Shown here: piece by piece, positions 55,484 through 64,000 of the stretch
Numbering within the stretch: position 1 is the first letter of the stretch
Layout of the letters: each line of letters opens with the position of its first letter
From: Flavobacteriaceae bacterium
Lineage (GTDB): Bacteria > Bacteroidota > Bacteroidia > Flavobacteriales > Flavobacteriaceae
DNA length: 64,000 bases
NCBI GenBank assembly: GCA_028280265.1
Contig: JANQMD010000055.1
Coordinates: 127,838 to 191,837, forward strand
Direction: 5' to 3'
Notes under the pieces: generated by a model
Database searches by the model: none
Seen by the model: the letters and a program-made list of their open reading frames with translations, nothing else
What the model was told of the DNA's origin: nothing
Translations under genes and position numbers: made by a program

Positions 55484-55616
55484 ACTTCGAGTGTCATGTC
55501 GACAGAGTGAGAAACGAACGACGAGACATCTCAATTTCAATAGATTTCTCCTTTTGATTTCGACTTGAGCATGTATCGAGTTTACCGAGATGCTCAATCA
55601 CCAGTTCGAAATGATA
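55484..55616. repeat. Imperfect palindromic intergenic repeats (REP/MITE-like), copy B
   Basis: This 130-base stretch between ribB and pepE holds two CGA-rich palindromic units: GAGACATCTCA...GATTTCTC (about 55530-55552) and ATTTCGACT...AGTTCGAAAT with inner GAGCAT/ATGCTC arms (55558-55612). The sequence resembles the element at 43410-43500. No gene or terminator with a T-run is present. Confidence 0.5.
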
Positions 55617-55679
55617 TTAACTGTTGAGAAGATTTTTGTACTAATTTTATTTTTCGATATTCAATAAATGAAGTTCACA

Positions 55680-56390
55680 TTAAGACAAAAAATTTCCCAA
55701 ATCACTTTCTGGCTCAATCTCCACTGGAGTTTTTTCCCGTTGAAATAGTCTAGCTGTTAAGCTACCTTTGAGTTTAATAGCATCTTGTATTACCTCTAAC
55801 CAACTCCCCTCTCTTAACCCTAATACAGGTGTCGTATTAAATATGTGAAACTCTTTGATTCTTGTTTCTCTGGTTTCACCCATATGCGTAGAATTGGGAT
55901 CTGGATCTAAATAATGCGCATTGATATTAAAAGGAATCATTGCCAAAGTATCAAAACTAGGTGGATAGACCACAGGCATATCATTCGTGGTTTTCATACT
56001 CACACCACAAATATTACTTCCCGCACTGGTTCCTAAATAAGGAATTCCCCTTTCCAATACATTTTTCAATGTGTCTATTAAATCATGTTGATACAATTGA
56101 TTAACCAATTCAAAAGTATTTCCTCCCCCTGTGAATATTGCTTGTGCATTTTTTACAGCTTCTTTAGGATTATGAAACTCATGAACCCCTTTTACTGAAA
56201 TATCAATCTTTTCAAAGGCACTACTTACTTTTTGAGTGTATTCATCATAAGAAACCCCACTAGGTCTAGCATAGGGAATGAATACGATCTCATCAACTCC
56301 TTTAAAAAACTCTTCTAATGTTGGTAATAAATATTCCAAAGGTCCACTACCATGGACTGTGGAAGTACTAGCAATAATCATTTTCTTCAT
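55680..56390 (-). CDS. pepE: Aspartyl dipeptidase PepE (peptidase S51)
   Basis: The 236-residue protein has the S51 catalytic serine in GTSAGSN, the preceding FTGGGNTFEL and later INAHYLDPDPN, typical of PepE, which cleaves dipeptides with N-terminal aspartate. No signal peptide is visible, and the family is cytosolic. The promoter pair at 56395-56426 ends only 5 bases before the ATG at 56390, so the mRNA may be leaderless. Confidence 0.9.
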   Translation of the reverse strand: MKKMIIASTSTVHGSGPLEYLLPTLEEFFKGVDEIVFIPYARPSGVSYDEYTQKVSSAFEKIDISVKGVHEFHNPKEAVKNAQAIFTGGGNTFELVNQLYQHDLIDTLKNVLERGIPYLGTSAGSNICGVSMKTTNDMPVVYPPSFDTLAMIPFNINAHYLDPDPNSTHMGETRETRIKEFHIFNTTPVLGLREGSWLEVIQDAIKLKGSLTARLFQREKTPVEIEPESDLGNFLS

Positions 56391-56394
56391 GCAT

Positions 56395-56426
56395 CAAAAA
56401 TAAAAAACCCAATTGTGAATTAACAA
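56395..56426 (-). promoter_or_regulatory. Bacteroidota-type promoter immediately upstream of pepE
   Basis: On the minus strand TTG (56426-56424) and TATTTTTG (56402-56395, TAnnTTTG) are 21 bases apart. The expected transcription start (about 56388-56391) coincides with the ATG, suggesting a leaderless or near-leaderless mRNA. Confidence 0.55.
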
Positions 56427-56493
56427 AACTTTATTCTATTCTTAATAAAGTTTAAGAAGCTTACATTTTTTCTTTGTAGCAGACGACCAACTT

Positions 56494-57309
56494 ATGCTAT
56501 CTACTCAAAAAAATAAACTTAGCTTTTTGTTGCTAATACTATGCTTTGGTTTTATCCATGCACAAAAAAAGAGAACAGCCATTACAGGAATAGTCACTGA
56601 TGCATCAGGAACCGTAAAAAATGTGCATATATACAACAGCCAAAGTAAAGAAGGCGCATTTTCTAATGATTTGGGTTTTTATGAAATATCAGTTACCATA
56701 GGAGATACACTAAAAATATCATCAATTCAGCATCATACGATTACTAGAATCGTCAATGATACAGACATAGAAAGAAAAACAATCAACTTGGTACTTAATG
56801 AGCTAGTCAACGTGTTGGATGAGGTGATAATCAAAAAGCACGACTTAACAGGAAGGTTAGATTTAGATATTAAAAAAACTCCCATAGATACCATTGGACA
56901 AATCGTGAGCAAACTCAATAATGATATTAAAAATATGCCTAAAGATGCCATTATGAATATGCCTTATGGCAAGGATGAAATACATTTAAAAAAAACACCC
57001 AGTGTCACCGATCCCAATTCAGCTTTTAAAGGAGTTGGCGGAGGGTTTGGATTTGGATCTGGGAAGCGAAAGAAGCAGAAAATAAAAAAGATTACATCCG
57101 ATTCATTTACCTCACAGAAAGTAGTTGATGCCGTGGGAAAAGATTTTTTTATTCAATTAAAAATACCCGAAGTATATATTTACTCCTTTATAGATTTTTG
57201 TAAAAAATTCAACATCAAAGAATTGTATGAACAAAAGAAAATACTAGAGCTATTGAAGTTATTTGAACAGAAAAGTATTGTCTATTTATCTCAAATCAAA
57301 AAGGAATAG
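56494..57309 (+). CDS. Carboxypeptidase-like regulatory domain protein (paralogue 1)
   Basis: The 271-residue protein has a signal peptide (LSFLLLILCFGFIHAQ) and a carboxypeptidase-D regulatory-like beta domain (about 25-110: ITGIVTDASGTVKNV, GAFSNDLGFYEI, IGDTLKISS). The rest is unknown, with a Gly-rich loop (GGGFGFGSGKRKK). Such domains usually bind partner proteins in the periplasm or on outer-membrane SusC-like receptors, but no TonB barrel is fused here. A second paralogue lies 81 bases downstream. Confidence 0.8.
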   Translation: MLSTQKNKLSFLLLILCFGFIHAQKKRTAITGIVTDASGTVKNVHIYNSQSKEGAFSNDLGFYEISVTIGDTLKISSIQHHTITRIVNDTDIERKTINLVLNELVNVLDEVIIKKHDLTGRLDLDIKKTPIDTIGQIVSKLNNDIKNMPKDAIMNMPYGKDEIHLKKTPSVTDPNSAFKGVGGGFGFGSGKRKKQKIKKITSDSFTSQKVVDAVGKDFFIQLKIPEVYIYSFIDFCKKFNIKELYEQKKILELLKLFEQKSIVYLSQIKKE

Positions 57310-57390
57310 TTTAAAACTTCTATTAGGTTTAACATAAGTTTATTATCAATAAAATCTTTATGTTGTATTTTTACTAGTAGATTTAAAAAA

Positions 57391-58206
57391 ATGCCTAAAA
57401 AATTCCTGTCCATATTATTCCTTCTCTTTTTGACCACTAATTCTTTTGCGCAAATTGACAAATTTTGGATTTATGGAAAAGTGACAGATTCTACTGGAGT
57501 CGTTAAAGACGTTAACATTGTTAACTTAAAAACTAAACTCGGTACGTTTACCAACGACTTTGGAGATTATAAAATTATAGTTTCTATTGGTGATACTTTA
57601 GAATTTACATCGGTTCAGCACGAAAAAATAACGAGAGTCATTAACAATTTCATTTATTCCTCAGAAATCCTAAATGTTTACCTCTCAAATGCCGATTATA
57701 TCCTTGATGAAGTTGTTTTACAAAGACACGATCTGTCTGGCTACATGGACTTGGATCGAAAAAGAACTCCTGTAAACAGAAGGTACTTAGCCATGAAAAA
57801 AGCGTTGGATTTTTCAAATGTAGATATGAGTGCTGATAGCGATTTAGACGTCATAGATCAACATTTAAGACCCATGCTAGCCACATCAGACCCCACCATG
57901 AGATTTGTAGGTGCTGGAGCAGCAATAGTGATGCCTTTTAAATACTCAGAAAGACTCTGGGCGCTAAGAAAAAAAATGAAGTATAAAAGTGATTTTCCAT
58001 TTATGCTCATCAGTGAGTTTGGAGAAAAATTCTTTGAAAGTGATTTAAAAATTCCTGTCGAAAGGTATTTTCATTTTTTAGAATATTGCAATCCCCTTGG
58101 AATTGAAGATATGTATAAGCAAGGCAAAAAAATTGAAATGATAAATATATTGAGAGCGCAAAGTAAATCTTATCTTGCGCTAATAAAAGATTCCAATGAA
58201 GAATAA
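57391..58206 (+). CDS. Carboxypeptidase-like regulatory domain protein (paralogue 2)
   Basis: The 271-residue protein has a signal peptide (MPKKFLSILFLLFLTTNSFAQ) and shares its layout and many residues with paralogue 1 (IYGKVTDSTGVVKDV, GTFTNDFGDYKI, DEVVLQRHDLSGYMDLD). A tandem duplication is clear, but divergence is high. A Gly/Ala loop near AGAAIVMPFKYSERLW replaces the Gly/Lys-rich loop of the first copy. The DUF6702 gene starts 11 bases inside its end, so the two are co-translated. Confidence 0.8.
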   Translation: MPKKFLSILFLLFLTTNSFAQIDKFWIYGKVTDSTGVVKDVNIVNLKTKLGTFTNDFGDYKIIVSIGDTLEFTSVQHEKITRVINNFIYSSEILNVYLSNADYILDEVVLQRHDLSGYMDLDRKRTPVNRRYLAMKKALDFSNVDMSADSDLDVIDQHLRPMLATSDPTMRFVGAGAAIVMPFKYSERLWALRKKMKYKSDFPFMLISEFGEKFFESDLKIPVERYFHFLEYCNPLGIEDMYKQGKKIEMINILRAQSKSYLALIKDSNEE

Positions 58207-58687
58207 ACTTCTCCTACTTTTAATCATCCCTCTTTTTTCCTTTTCTACTCATAAATACTACATCAGTTTAACTCAAATTGAGTATGTAAAAAAAGAAAAA
58301 AGCTTGCAGGTGATTATCAATGTGTTTATGGATGATATTGAATTGGCTTTGAACAAAGATTATAACATAGATTTAAAGCTAACTACCAAAAATGAATTAG
58401 AGAATTCAGATTTCTACTTCGAAAAGTATTTAAATGAAAAACTGAGTTTTTCTATTAATCAATCTGAACTCAACTATAAATATCTAGGAAAAGAATACGA
58501 GGGCGATCTTGTCTTTTTTTATTTAGAAATACAAAATGTTGAAACTCCTTCTCCACTCTCTGTATCAAACAAAATCTTAGTAAAACACTTTCCTGAGCAA
58601 CAAAATGTTGTGAAGATGAAAATAGATAACAAAAGGAGAAGTAAAATTCTAACCAAAGAAAATGATAAAGCTTTGTTAAAATTTTAA
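58196..58687 (+). CDS. DUF6702 family periplasmic protein
   Basis: The 163-residue protein has a signal peptide (KNKLLLLLIIPLFSFSTH) and the opening YYISLTQIEYVKKEKSLQVIINVFMDDIE typical of a Bacteroidota family I recall as DUF6702. It has no catalytic motif and is probably a small beta protein in the periplasm. It overlaps the preceding gene by 11 bases and is followed by the M1 metallopeptidase genes, an arrangement common in flavobacteria, which hints at a shared envelope role. Confidence 0.8.
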   Translation: MKNKLLLLLIIPLFSFSTHKYYISLTQIEYVKKEKSLQVIINVFMDDIELALNKDYNIDLKLTTKNELENSDFYFEKYLNEKLSFSINQSELNYKYLGKEYEGDLVFFYLEIQNVETPSPLSVSNKILVKHFPEQQNVVKMKIDNKRRSKILTKENDKALLKF

Positions 58688-58753
58688 CATTTCCTTAGTA
58701 TTTCTAAGGATATTCTTAATTTAACGCTCATTTTAAAAACCAAATCAAAAAGC

Positions 58754-61015
58754 ATGAAGAAAATAGCTTCTTTCGTCCTTTCAGTATTTTTTATTTCAGC
58801 ATCTGTCTTTGCACAAGATGCTCCTAAAAAACCACAAAAAGGACATACCGATCAGAGTAAGTTTAGACAACTAAAAGATGTACTGCCCACTCCTAGCAAT
58901 AGAAGAACCGCCTCGGGAGCTCCAGGGTATGAATATAGTCAACAAAAAGTAGACTATGTAATGGACATTCGTTTGGATGAAAAAACGAATAGAATATATG
59001 GAAATGAAGCCATTACTTATAAAAATAACTCTAAAGACTATCTTGAGTATTTATGGGTTCAGTTAGATCAGAACATGAGAGCGCCAGACTCTAAAACGCC
59101 TTTAACGAGGTCTGAGAACTTAGGAAATACCTCTTTCAATGGCCCTATTACATTTACAAGAACCAACCTACAAAAGCCAAAAGACTTTGGTTTTAATATT
59201 GAGGCTGTAAAAAATGAAGATGGAAGTGACCTATCTCATATGATCAATAGAACCATGATGAAGATCAACCTTCCTCAACCATTGGCTCCAGGTGGTGTTT
59301 TTAAATTCAGTATCAAATGGAATTATTTGGTAAACAATTCTGTAACTGATGGAGGAAGATCTGGTTTTGAATCTTTTCCTGATGGGAACAAAAACTATAC
59401 AATTGCGCAATTCTTCCCAAGACTTTGTGTATACAACAATGTAGAAGGATGGCAAAATATGCAATTCTGGGGTCGTAGTGAGTGGGCTTTAGAGTTTGGA
59501 GATTACGATGTAAAAATTACTGTACCAGCAGATCATATCTTAGACGCAACAGGAGATTTACAAAATGAAAAGAAAGTACTAACTAGACAGCAACGCAAAC
59601 GTTTTGAACAAGCTAGAAAATCATTCAAGGACCCTGTATTTATCGTTACTCAAGAAGAAGCTGTCGAAGCAGAAAAAGGAAGAAGTGACAAAAGCAAAAC
59701 ATGGCATTTTGTTGCTAAAAATGTAAGAGATTTTGCGTGGGCATCTTCAAGAAAATACATTTGGGATGCAATGGCAGTGGACATTAATGGAAAAACAGTA
59801 ATGGCAGTTTCTCTTTATCCTAAAGAAGGAAACCCATTGTGGGAAGAGCACTCAACAAGAGTGGTTGCCAATACATTAGAAGAATATTCAAAATTAACTT
59901 TTGACTATCCATACAGCAAAGCAATCTCGGTTCATGCTGATAGACAAGGAATGGAGTATCCAATGATTTGCTTCAATTACGGGCGCCCAAATCCAGATGG
60001 AACCTATTCTGAGAGAACCAAAAGAGGAATGATTGGTGTTATTACGCACGAAGTAGGACATAACTTCTTCCCAATGATTGTAAACTCAGATGAGCGTCAG
60101 TGGACATGGATGGATGAAGGAATCAATTCCTTTGTAGAAATCTTAGCTGAGTTAGATTACGATCCTAACTTCTTTACAGGCAACTTACCTAAGGATATTG
60201 TAAGATATATGAGCATCGATCAAAAAAACCTATCTCCTATCATGTCTCAAGGAGATTATGTAAAGAATTTTGGTCCTAACGCTTATACCAAACCAGCTGC
60301 AGGATTGTATATGTTACGCCAGACTATCATGGGACCTGAATTATTTGATGAGGCTTTCAGAACCTATTCAAGACGTTGGATGTTTAAGCACCCGACACCA
60401 GCTGATTTCTTTAGAACCATGGAAGATGCTTCTGCTATGGATTTAGATTGGTTCTGGAGAGGATGGTTCTATACGACTGATTACACTGATATTGGTGTAA
60501 AGGGTGTAAAGAAATATTACCTAACTGACAAGCCAACAGAAAAAGCAAAAGAACAAGCAAAGCGCTTTAACTTAGATTTAAAAGAATACGAAGGAAAGCT
60601 CGTGTACTTTGCTGAAGAGCAAGAAGACTTAAAAGTAGAAAGAAAAAAAGCAATGGATTTTGATGTGATCAAAAATCATTTGGCTAAAATGACAGATGAA
60701 GAAAAGGCTGCTCTTAAAAAAGCTCCTAATTTCTTTTATGAGGTGACTTTTGAAAAACCAGGTGGATTGGTAATGCCTATCATTGTTGAGCTAGAGTATG
60801 CTGATGGCACAAAGGAGCGTCACAAATTCCCGGCTCAAATTTGGAGATACAACGACAAAGAAGTTTCTCGTGTATTCAGAACTGCTAAAGAAATTAAGAA
60901 GATTGTAGTAGATCCAGATTTAGAAACTGCTGATATTGATACTTCTAACAACAGCTGGCCTAAAAAAGAAGATTCTAAATTTGATAAGTTCAAAAAAGAG
61001 AAAATCAAAGGGTAA
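58754..61015 (+). CDS. M1 family metallopeptidase (paralogue 1)
   Basis: The 753-residue protein has a signal peptide (ASFVLSVFFISASVFAQ). The zinc site is HEVGHN with ligands H432, H436 and E455 (HExxH-x18-E), and RQGMEYPMICF replaces the usual GAMEN exopeptidase motif. The N-terminal beta domain (about 60-330) and catalytic domain are complete. It should be a periplasmic or surface aminopeptidase. A 47-residue Lys/Glu-rich insert near residues 590-640 is absent from paralogue 2. Both copies end DTSNNSWPKK...KFDKFKK, and a terminator follows. Confidence 0.9.
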   Translation: MKKIASFVLSVFFISASVFAQDAPKKPQKGHTDQSKFRQLKDVLPTPSNRRTASGAPGYEYSQQKVDYVMDIRLDEKTNRIYGNEAITYKNNSKDYLEYLWVQLDQNMRAPDSKTPLTRSENLGNTSFNGPITFTRTNLQKPKDFGFNIEAVKNEDGSDLSHMINRTMMKINLPQPLAPGGVFKFSIKWNYLVNNSVTDGGRSGFESFPDGNKNYTIAQFFPRLCVYNNVEGWQNMQFWGRSEWALEFGDYDVKITVPADHILDATGDLQNEKKVLTRQQRKRFEQARKSFKDPVFIVTQEEAVEAEKGRSDKSKTWHFVAKNVRDFAWASSRKYIWDAMAVDINGKTVMAVSLYPKEGNPLWEEHSTRVVANTLEEYSKLTFDYPYSKAISVHADRQGMEYPMICFNYGRPNPDGTYSERTKRGMIGVITHEVGHNFFPMIVNSDERQWTWMDEGINSFVEILAELDYDPNFFTGNLPKDIVRYMSIDQKNLSPIMSQGDYVKNFGPNAYTKPAAGLYMLRQTIMGPELFDEAFRTYSRRWMFKHPTPADFFRTMEDASAMDLDWFWRGWFYTTDYTDIGVKGVKKYYLTDKPTEKAKEQAKRFNLDLKEYEGKLVYFAEEQEDLKVERKKAMDFDVIKNHLAKMTDEEKAALKKAPNFFYEVTFEKPGGLVMPIIVELEYADGTKERHKFPAQIWRYNDKEVSRVFRTAKEIKKIVVDPDLETADIDTSNNSWPKKEDSKFDKFKKEKIKG

Positions 61016-61040
61016 AAACTTCAATTTTAACATATTCAAG

Positions 61041-61071
61041 AGCCCGATTGCTATCGCAATCGGGCTTTTTT
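61041..61071 (+). terminator. Rho-independent terminator between the M1 genes
   Basis: AGCCCGATTGC, TATC, GCAATCGGGCT is an 11-bp perfect G+C-rich stem followed by TTTTT. It ends the first M1 transcript, so the second is probably expressed from its own promoter. Confidence 0.95.
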
Positions 61072-61104
61072 ATTTATTTTAGGTTCCTCTAAATATTCAT
61101 CAAC

Positions 61105-63213
61105 ATGAAAAAACAAATTTCTTTTGTTCTAGCCGTGCTTTTCATCTCCACATCGGTCCTAGGACAGACAAAAAAAGGCCATACAAATCAGAATAAATTC
61201 AGGCAAATGAAGGATTTGTTGGCTACTCCTAACAGTCAACGTTTAGCGTCTGGTGCTCCAGGTCCCAAGTATACTCAGCAAAAAGTAGACTATGAGATGA
61301 ACATTACCCTAGATGATGACAAAAGACGTATTACTGGAAGTGAAACCATCACTTATCACAATAATTCTGAAGACTACCTTCCTTATCTATGGATGCAATT
61401 AGATCAGAATGTGCGTGCTGCCGATTCTAAAACGCCAGATATTCAACCAGGAAAAGTAAGAAAAACACTCCCAAAAAGATGGTTTGACAGAGCCTTTCCA
61501 GAAGAATCTTTTGATGGAGGATTTAAAATTATGGCTGTAACCAACATGGATGGTAGTGATCTTTCACATACGATCAATCAGACCATGATGCGTATTAATT
61601 TAGCAAAGCCTTTAGCACCAGGCGAAAAGTTTCGTTTCAACGTAAAATGGTGGTACAATATCAACAATCACAGAACGCAAGGAGGACGCTCTGGATACGA
61701 ACACTTTCCAGAAGATGGCAACAACAACTATGTGATTGCACAGTTCTATCCTAGATTATGTGTCTATGACAATGTAGAAGGTTGGCAGAATGATCAATTC
61801 TGGGGAAGAAGTGAATTTGCCTTAGAGTTTGGTGATTTTAAAGTAAACATTACTGTTCCTGAAGATCATGTGCTGGGAGCTACGGGAATATTACAAAATG
61901 AAAAGGAAGTATATTCTAAAAAAGAACTAAAGCGATTAGCAACTGCTAAAAAGACGTTTGACAATCCTGTCATTATTCGCTCTCAAAAAGAAGCTGAAAA
62001 AATAGAGAAGAAAAGAGCGAAAGGAACAAAAACATGGAAGTTCTATGCAGAAAATGTAAGAGACTATGCTTTTGCTACTTCTAGAAAATTCATCTTAGAC
62101 GGAATGGCTGTAGACATCAATGGGAAAAGTGTTATGGCTTATTCATTGTACTCAAAAGAAGCCAATCCTTTGTACGGAGATCATTCTACAAGAGCTGTTG
62201 CACAGACCTTAAAAACATATTCAAGATATACTTTCGATTATCCTTATCACAAAGCCATTTCAGTGGATGGGCAAATGGGAATGGAATATCCACAAATCTG
62301 TTTCAACCCAGGAAGACCTGACCTTCCAAATGGAGGATATTCTGACAGAATGAAATACAGAATGGTAAAGGTAACCATTCACGAAGTAGGTCATAACTTC
62401 TTCCCGATGATTGTAAATTCGGACGAGCGTCAGTGGACATGGATGGATGAAGGTTTGAATTCCTTCATGGAAATGTTAGCTGAATTGGATTACGATCCCA
62501 ACTTCCCGATTGTGAGAGGTTATCCAAAGAATATTGTACGCTACATGAGTGGTGACCAATCGAGATTGGCACCTATCATGTCGAAAGGAGACAATGTGTA
62601 TAGCTTTGGAAACAATGCCTACGGAAAACCTGCTACAGGGTTATGGATGTTGAGAGAGACCATTATGGGGAAAGAACTATTTGACCACGCATTTAAAACT
62701 TATGCGAGAAGATGGAAGTTTAAGCACCCTACTCCTGCCGACTTCTTTAGAAGTATGGAAGATGCTTCTGCCATGGATTTGGACTGGTTTTGGAGAGGTT
62801 GGTTCTATACCACTGATGTGACCGATATTGGCATTAAAGGTGTAAAAAAGTTTTATGCAGCAAAAGGAGATGGAAACAATATCAACTTTGTTGAAGATGA
62901 GCCTAGCGATAAGGTTAGTTCGAAGCTTTTTTATGAAGTTACTTTTGAAAAACCAGGAGGATTGGTCATGCCTATTATTGCCGAAATTACTTATGCTGAT
63001 GGAACCAAAGAAAGAAAAACCTATCCGGCACAAATCTGGAGGTATAATGACAAAGAAATTTCAAAGGTGATTACTTCTTCTAAGGAAATTAAGTCCATTA
63101 CGATTGATCCTGATTTAGAAACTGCTGATGTGGATACATCCAACAATAGCTGGCCTAAAAAGCAAGAAGATTCTAAATTTGATAAATTTAAAAAGAAGAA
63201 AATTAAAGGATAA
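61105..63213 (+). CDS. M1 family metallopeptidase (paralogue 2)
   Basis: The 702-residue protein has a signal peptide (ISFVLAVLFISTSVLGQ) and the zinc ligands H426, H430 and E449 in HEVGHN. It is closely similar to paralogue 1 over the full length, including the GMEYPQICF motif and the C-terminal SNNSWPKK tail, but lacks the Lys/Glu-rich insert before the final beta domain. Tandem duplication is evident. It should be exported and act on extracellular or periplasmic peptides, perhaps with a different specificity. Confidence 0.9.
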   Translation: MKKQISFVLAVLFISTSVLGQTKKGHTNQNKFRQMKDLLATPNSQRLASGAPGPKYTQQKVDYEMNITLDDDKRRITGSETITYHNNSEDYLPYLWMQLDQNVRAADSKTPDIQPGKVRKTLPKRWFDRAFPEESFDGGFKIMAVTNMDGSDLSHTINQTMMRINLAKPLAPGEKFRFNVKWWYNINNHRTQGGRSGYEHFPEDGNNNYVIAQFYPRLCVYDNVEGWQNDQFWGRSEFALEFGDFKVNITVPEDHVLGATGILQNEKEVYSKKELKRLATAKKTFDNPVIIRSQKEAEKIEKKRAKGTKTWKFYAENVRDYAFATSRKFILDGMAVDINGKSVMAYSLYSKEANPLYGDHSTRAVAQTLKTYSRYTFDYPYHKAISVDGQMGMEYPQICFNPGRPDLPNGGYSDRMKYRMVKVTIHEVGHNFFPMIVNSDERQWTWMDEGLNSFMEMLAELDYDPNFPIVRGYPKNIVRYMSGDQSRLAPIMSKGDNVYSFGNNAYGKPATGLWMLRETIMGKELFDHAFKTYARRWKFKHPTPADFFRSMEDASAMDLDWFWRGWFYTTDVTDIGIKGVKKFYAAKGDGNNINFVEDEPSDKVSSKLFYEVTFEKPGGLVMPIIAEITYADGTKERKTYPAQIWRYNDKEISKVITSSKEIKSITIDPDLETADVDTSNNSWPKKQEDSKFDKFKKKKIKG

Positions 63214-63235
63214 CATAAATCCTTTCGTACTCAGT

Positions 63236-63267
63236 AAAAAAGCGTTTCGAAATCGAAACGCTTTTTT
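63236..63267 (+). terminator. Rho-independent terminator
   Basis: AAAAAAGCGTTTCGA, AA, TCGAAACGCTTTTTT forms a 15-bp stem, 23 bases after the second M1 gene. Confidence 0.95.
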
Positions 63268-63272
63268 GTTTT

Positions 63273-63788
63273 TCAATAGATCATGCATTACTAACAGGCT
63301 TCGCCTCAATCCTTTTTCCTATTATTTTCCAATTCATGAAATGGCTGCATTTTATGTTTAAAGATTGCTATAGAAGACGAGTAAATACAATGAAACGAAT
63401 TGATTGAAAATACAGAAAAAGAATTGTAGCTATATTTCTTATATCAAGCTTACGTTAGCTATAACGCATCATTCAAAAATATCAATTCGATATACCTAGC
63501 AAAGTTGAAGTGTATATCCATCGTCATTTTTTTCTTTAAAACTCTTTTTGAATTCGATAGACAAGATTTAAAAATGTTAACAGAAGATTACAAGAATTTT
63601 GGAATCGAAATGCAGGTAATAGACAAGGTGAAAGCTATTAATATTTCTAGTATGTATCCATTTTTAGTGAAAAGATAATGACTCATGCAGGTTCCAATTT
63701 TCTTAAACTAAACTCGCCTTTGTTTATGTTTTTAAAGCATATATATAAACATCTGAAAAATTGATCTGCTCTGATTTGTATCCAAACA
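63273..63788. other. Gene-poor stretch with a decayed reading frame
   Basis: This 516-base AT-rich stretch lacks a convincing gene. A plus-strand frame is open from 63430 to its TAA at 63678 (83 codons), with the only usable ATG at 63574 giving 34 residues (MLTEDYKNFGIEMQVID...). Composition and the lack of a promoter or start suggest the end of a decayed gene. A short frame at about 63338-63407 (MKWLHFMFKDC...) is equally unsupported. No family is recognised. Confidence 0.3.
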
Positions 63789-63817
63789 AAAACCCTGACA
63801 ATACTTGTCAGGGTTTT
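63789..63817 (-). terminator. Rho-independent terminator of a minus-strand unit
   Basis: AAAACCCTGACA, ATACT, TGTCAGGGTTTT forms a 12-bp perfect stem. On the minus strand it is followed by TTTTTGTTT, so it most likely ends the transcript of the gene entering at the right edge (stop at 63939), about 120 bases upstream of it. Confidence 0.85.
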
Positions 63818-63938
63818 CCACACAATAATCGACTCTTTTATTAAATTTAAAAATGAATCAATAACTTCTATGTTGTTTATCTCTCTATTATATCTCTCGT
63901 TAAATGAATCAGATAAATATTAGAGATTTGATTTCTTT

Positions 63939-64000
63939 CTAAAAACCAGCCCCAGGGTTGTCTGGAGGTACACTACCTGCCTGTGCCGTTTTTGGATTCA
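63939..64000 (-). CDS. 3' end of an unidentified minus-strand gene (cut by window edge)
   Basis: Reading the minus strand from the right edge gives 19 codons ending NPGAGF and a TAG stop at 63939-63941 (NPKTAQAGSVPPDNPGAGF). The Pro/Gly/Ala-rich tail looks like a low-complexity C-terminus. A minus-strand terminator at 63789-63817 supports a real transcription unit. Nothing more of the protein is visible, so no family can be named. Confidence 0.4.
   Translation of the reverse strand, partial: NPKTAQAGSVPPDNPGAGF

Overview
The window is AT-rich chromosomal DNA from a member of the Flavobacteriia, most likely a marine Flavobacteriaceae; the genus cannot be fixed from sequence alone. Supporting signs are a type IX secretion (T9SS) C-terminal sorting domain, Bacteroidota promoter elements (TTG, about 20 bases, TAnnTTTG), many Flavobacteriia-specific families (CCC-motif, DUF6452, DUF6048, DUF6702, DUF6768), a FtsK-LolA-LptF-RibB block and few Shine-Dalgarno sites. 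I see no rRNA, tRNA, CRISPR array, prophage or intact insertion sequence. It reads as core genome with small accessory patches.

Layout. 1-5.9 kb: a MATE pump cut by the left edge, a DUF2520/KdsC pair, a DUF2147 protein, an 11.7-copy heptamer repeat, pcm, and an oxidoreductase/hydroxybutyryl-CoA dehydrogenase/PagL-like run. 6-10.4 kb: a MacAB-type export operon with two permeases. 10.5-11.7 kb: DCC-family and HAD proteins. 11.6-16.9 kb: a five-gene operon (amino-acid symporter, GshB-like ATP-grasp ligase, rhodanese, N-formylglutamate amidohydrolase-like enzyme, QEGLA metallopeptidase), the best candidate for an undescribed pathway. 17-27 kb: a T9SS cargo protein, NUDIX, acyltransferase, OxyR, an ABC-F ATPase with one degenerate ATP site, a lipoprotein and a DEAD-box helicase. 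27-31.6 kb: an alpha-oxoamine synthase and a cysteine-synthase-like enzyme, a plausible sulfonolipid (capnine) pair, then an oligopeptidase. 31.6-37.2 kb: YbaB, small membrane proteins, ornithine aminotransferase, an ECF sigma factor with its partner, and an RlmD that lacks the Fe-S cysteines. 37.2-42.7 kb: DUF6452/DUF6048, an Fe(II)/2-oxoglutarate oxygenase, SUI1, DUF1835, nucleoside phosphorylase, an orphan cytosolic solute-binding protein and a 52-residue lipoprotein. 42.7-49.7 kb: Ung, MutS2, a four-repeat lipoprotein, MATE, Tpx and DgkA. 49.8-55.5 kb: ftsK-lolA-lptF-ribB. 55.5-63.2 kb: PepE, two carboxypeptidase-like-domain paralogues, DUF6702 and two tandem M1 metallopeptidases. 63.2-64 kb: almost gene-free DNA with a decayed frame and the 3' end of a minus-strand gene.

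The main functional themes are envelope biology (lipid A and lipoprotein handling, possible sulfonolipids, efflux, secreted peptidases), peptide and amino-acid turnover, and oxidative-stress defence (OxyR, Tpx). Most convergent gene pairs are separated by compact hairpins with A-runs and T-runs that should terminate transcription in both directions.
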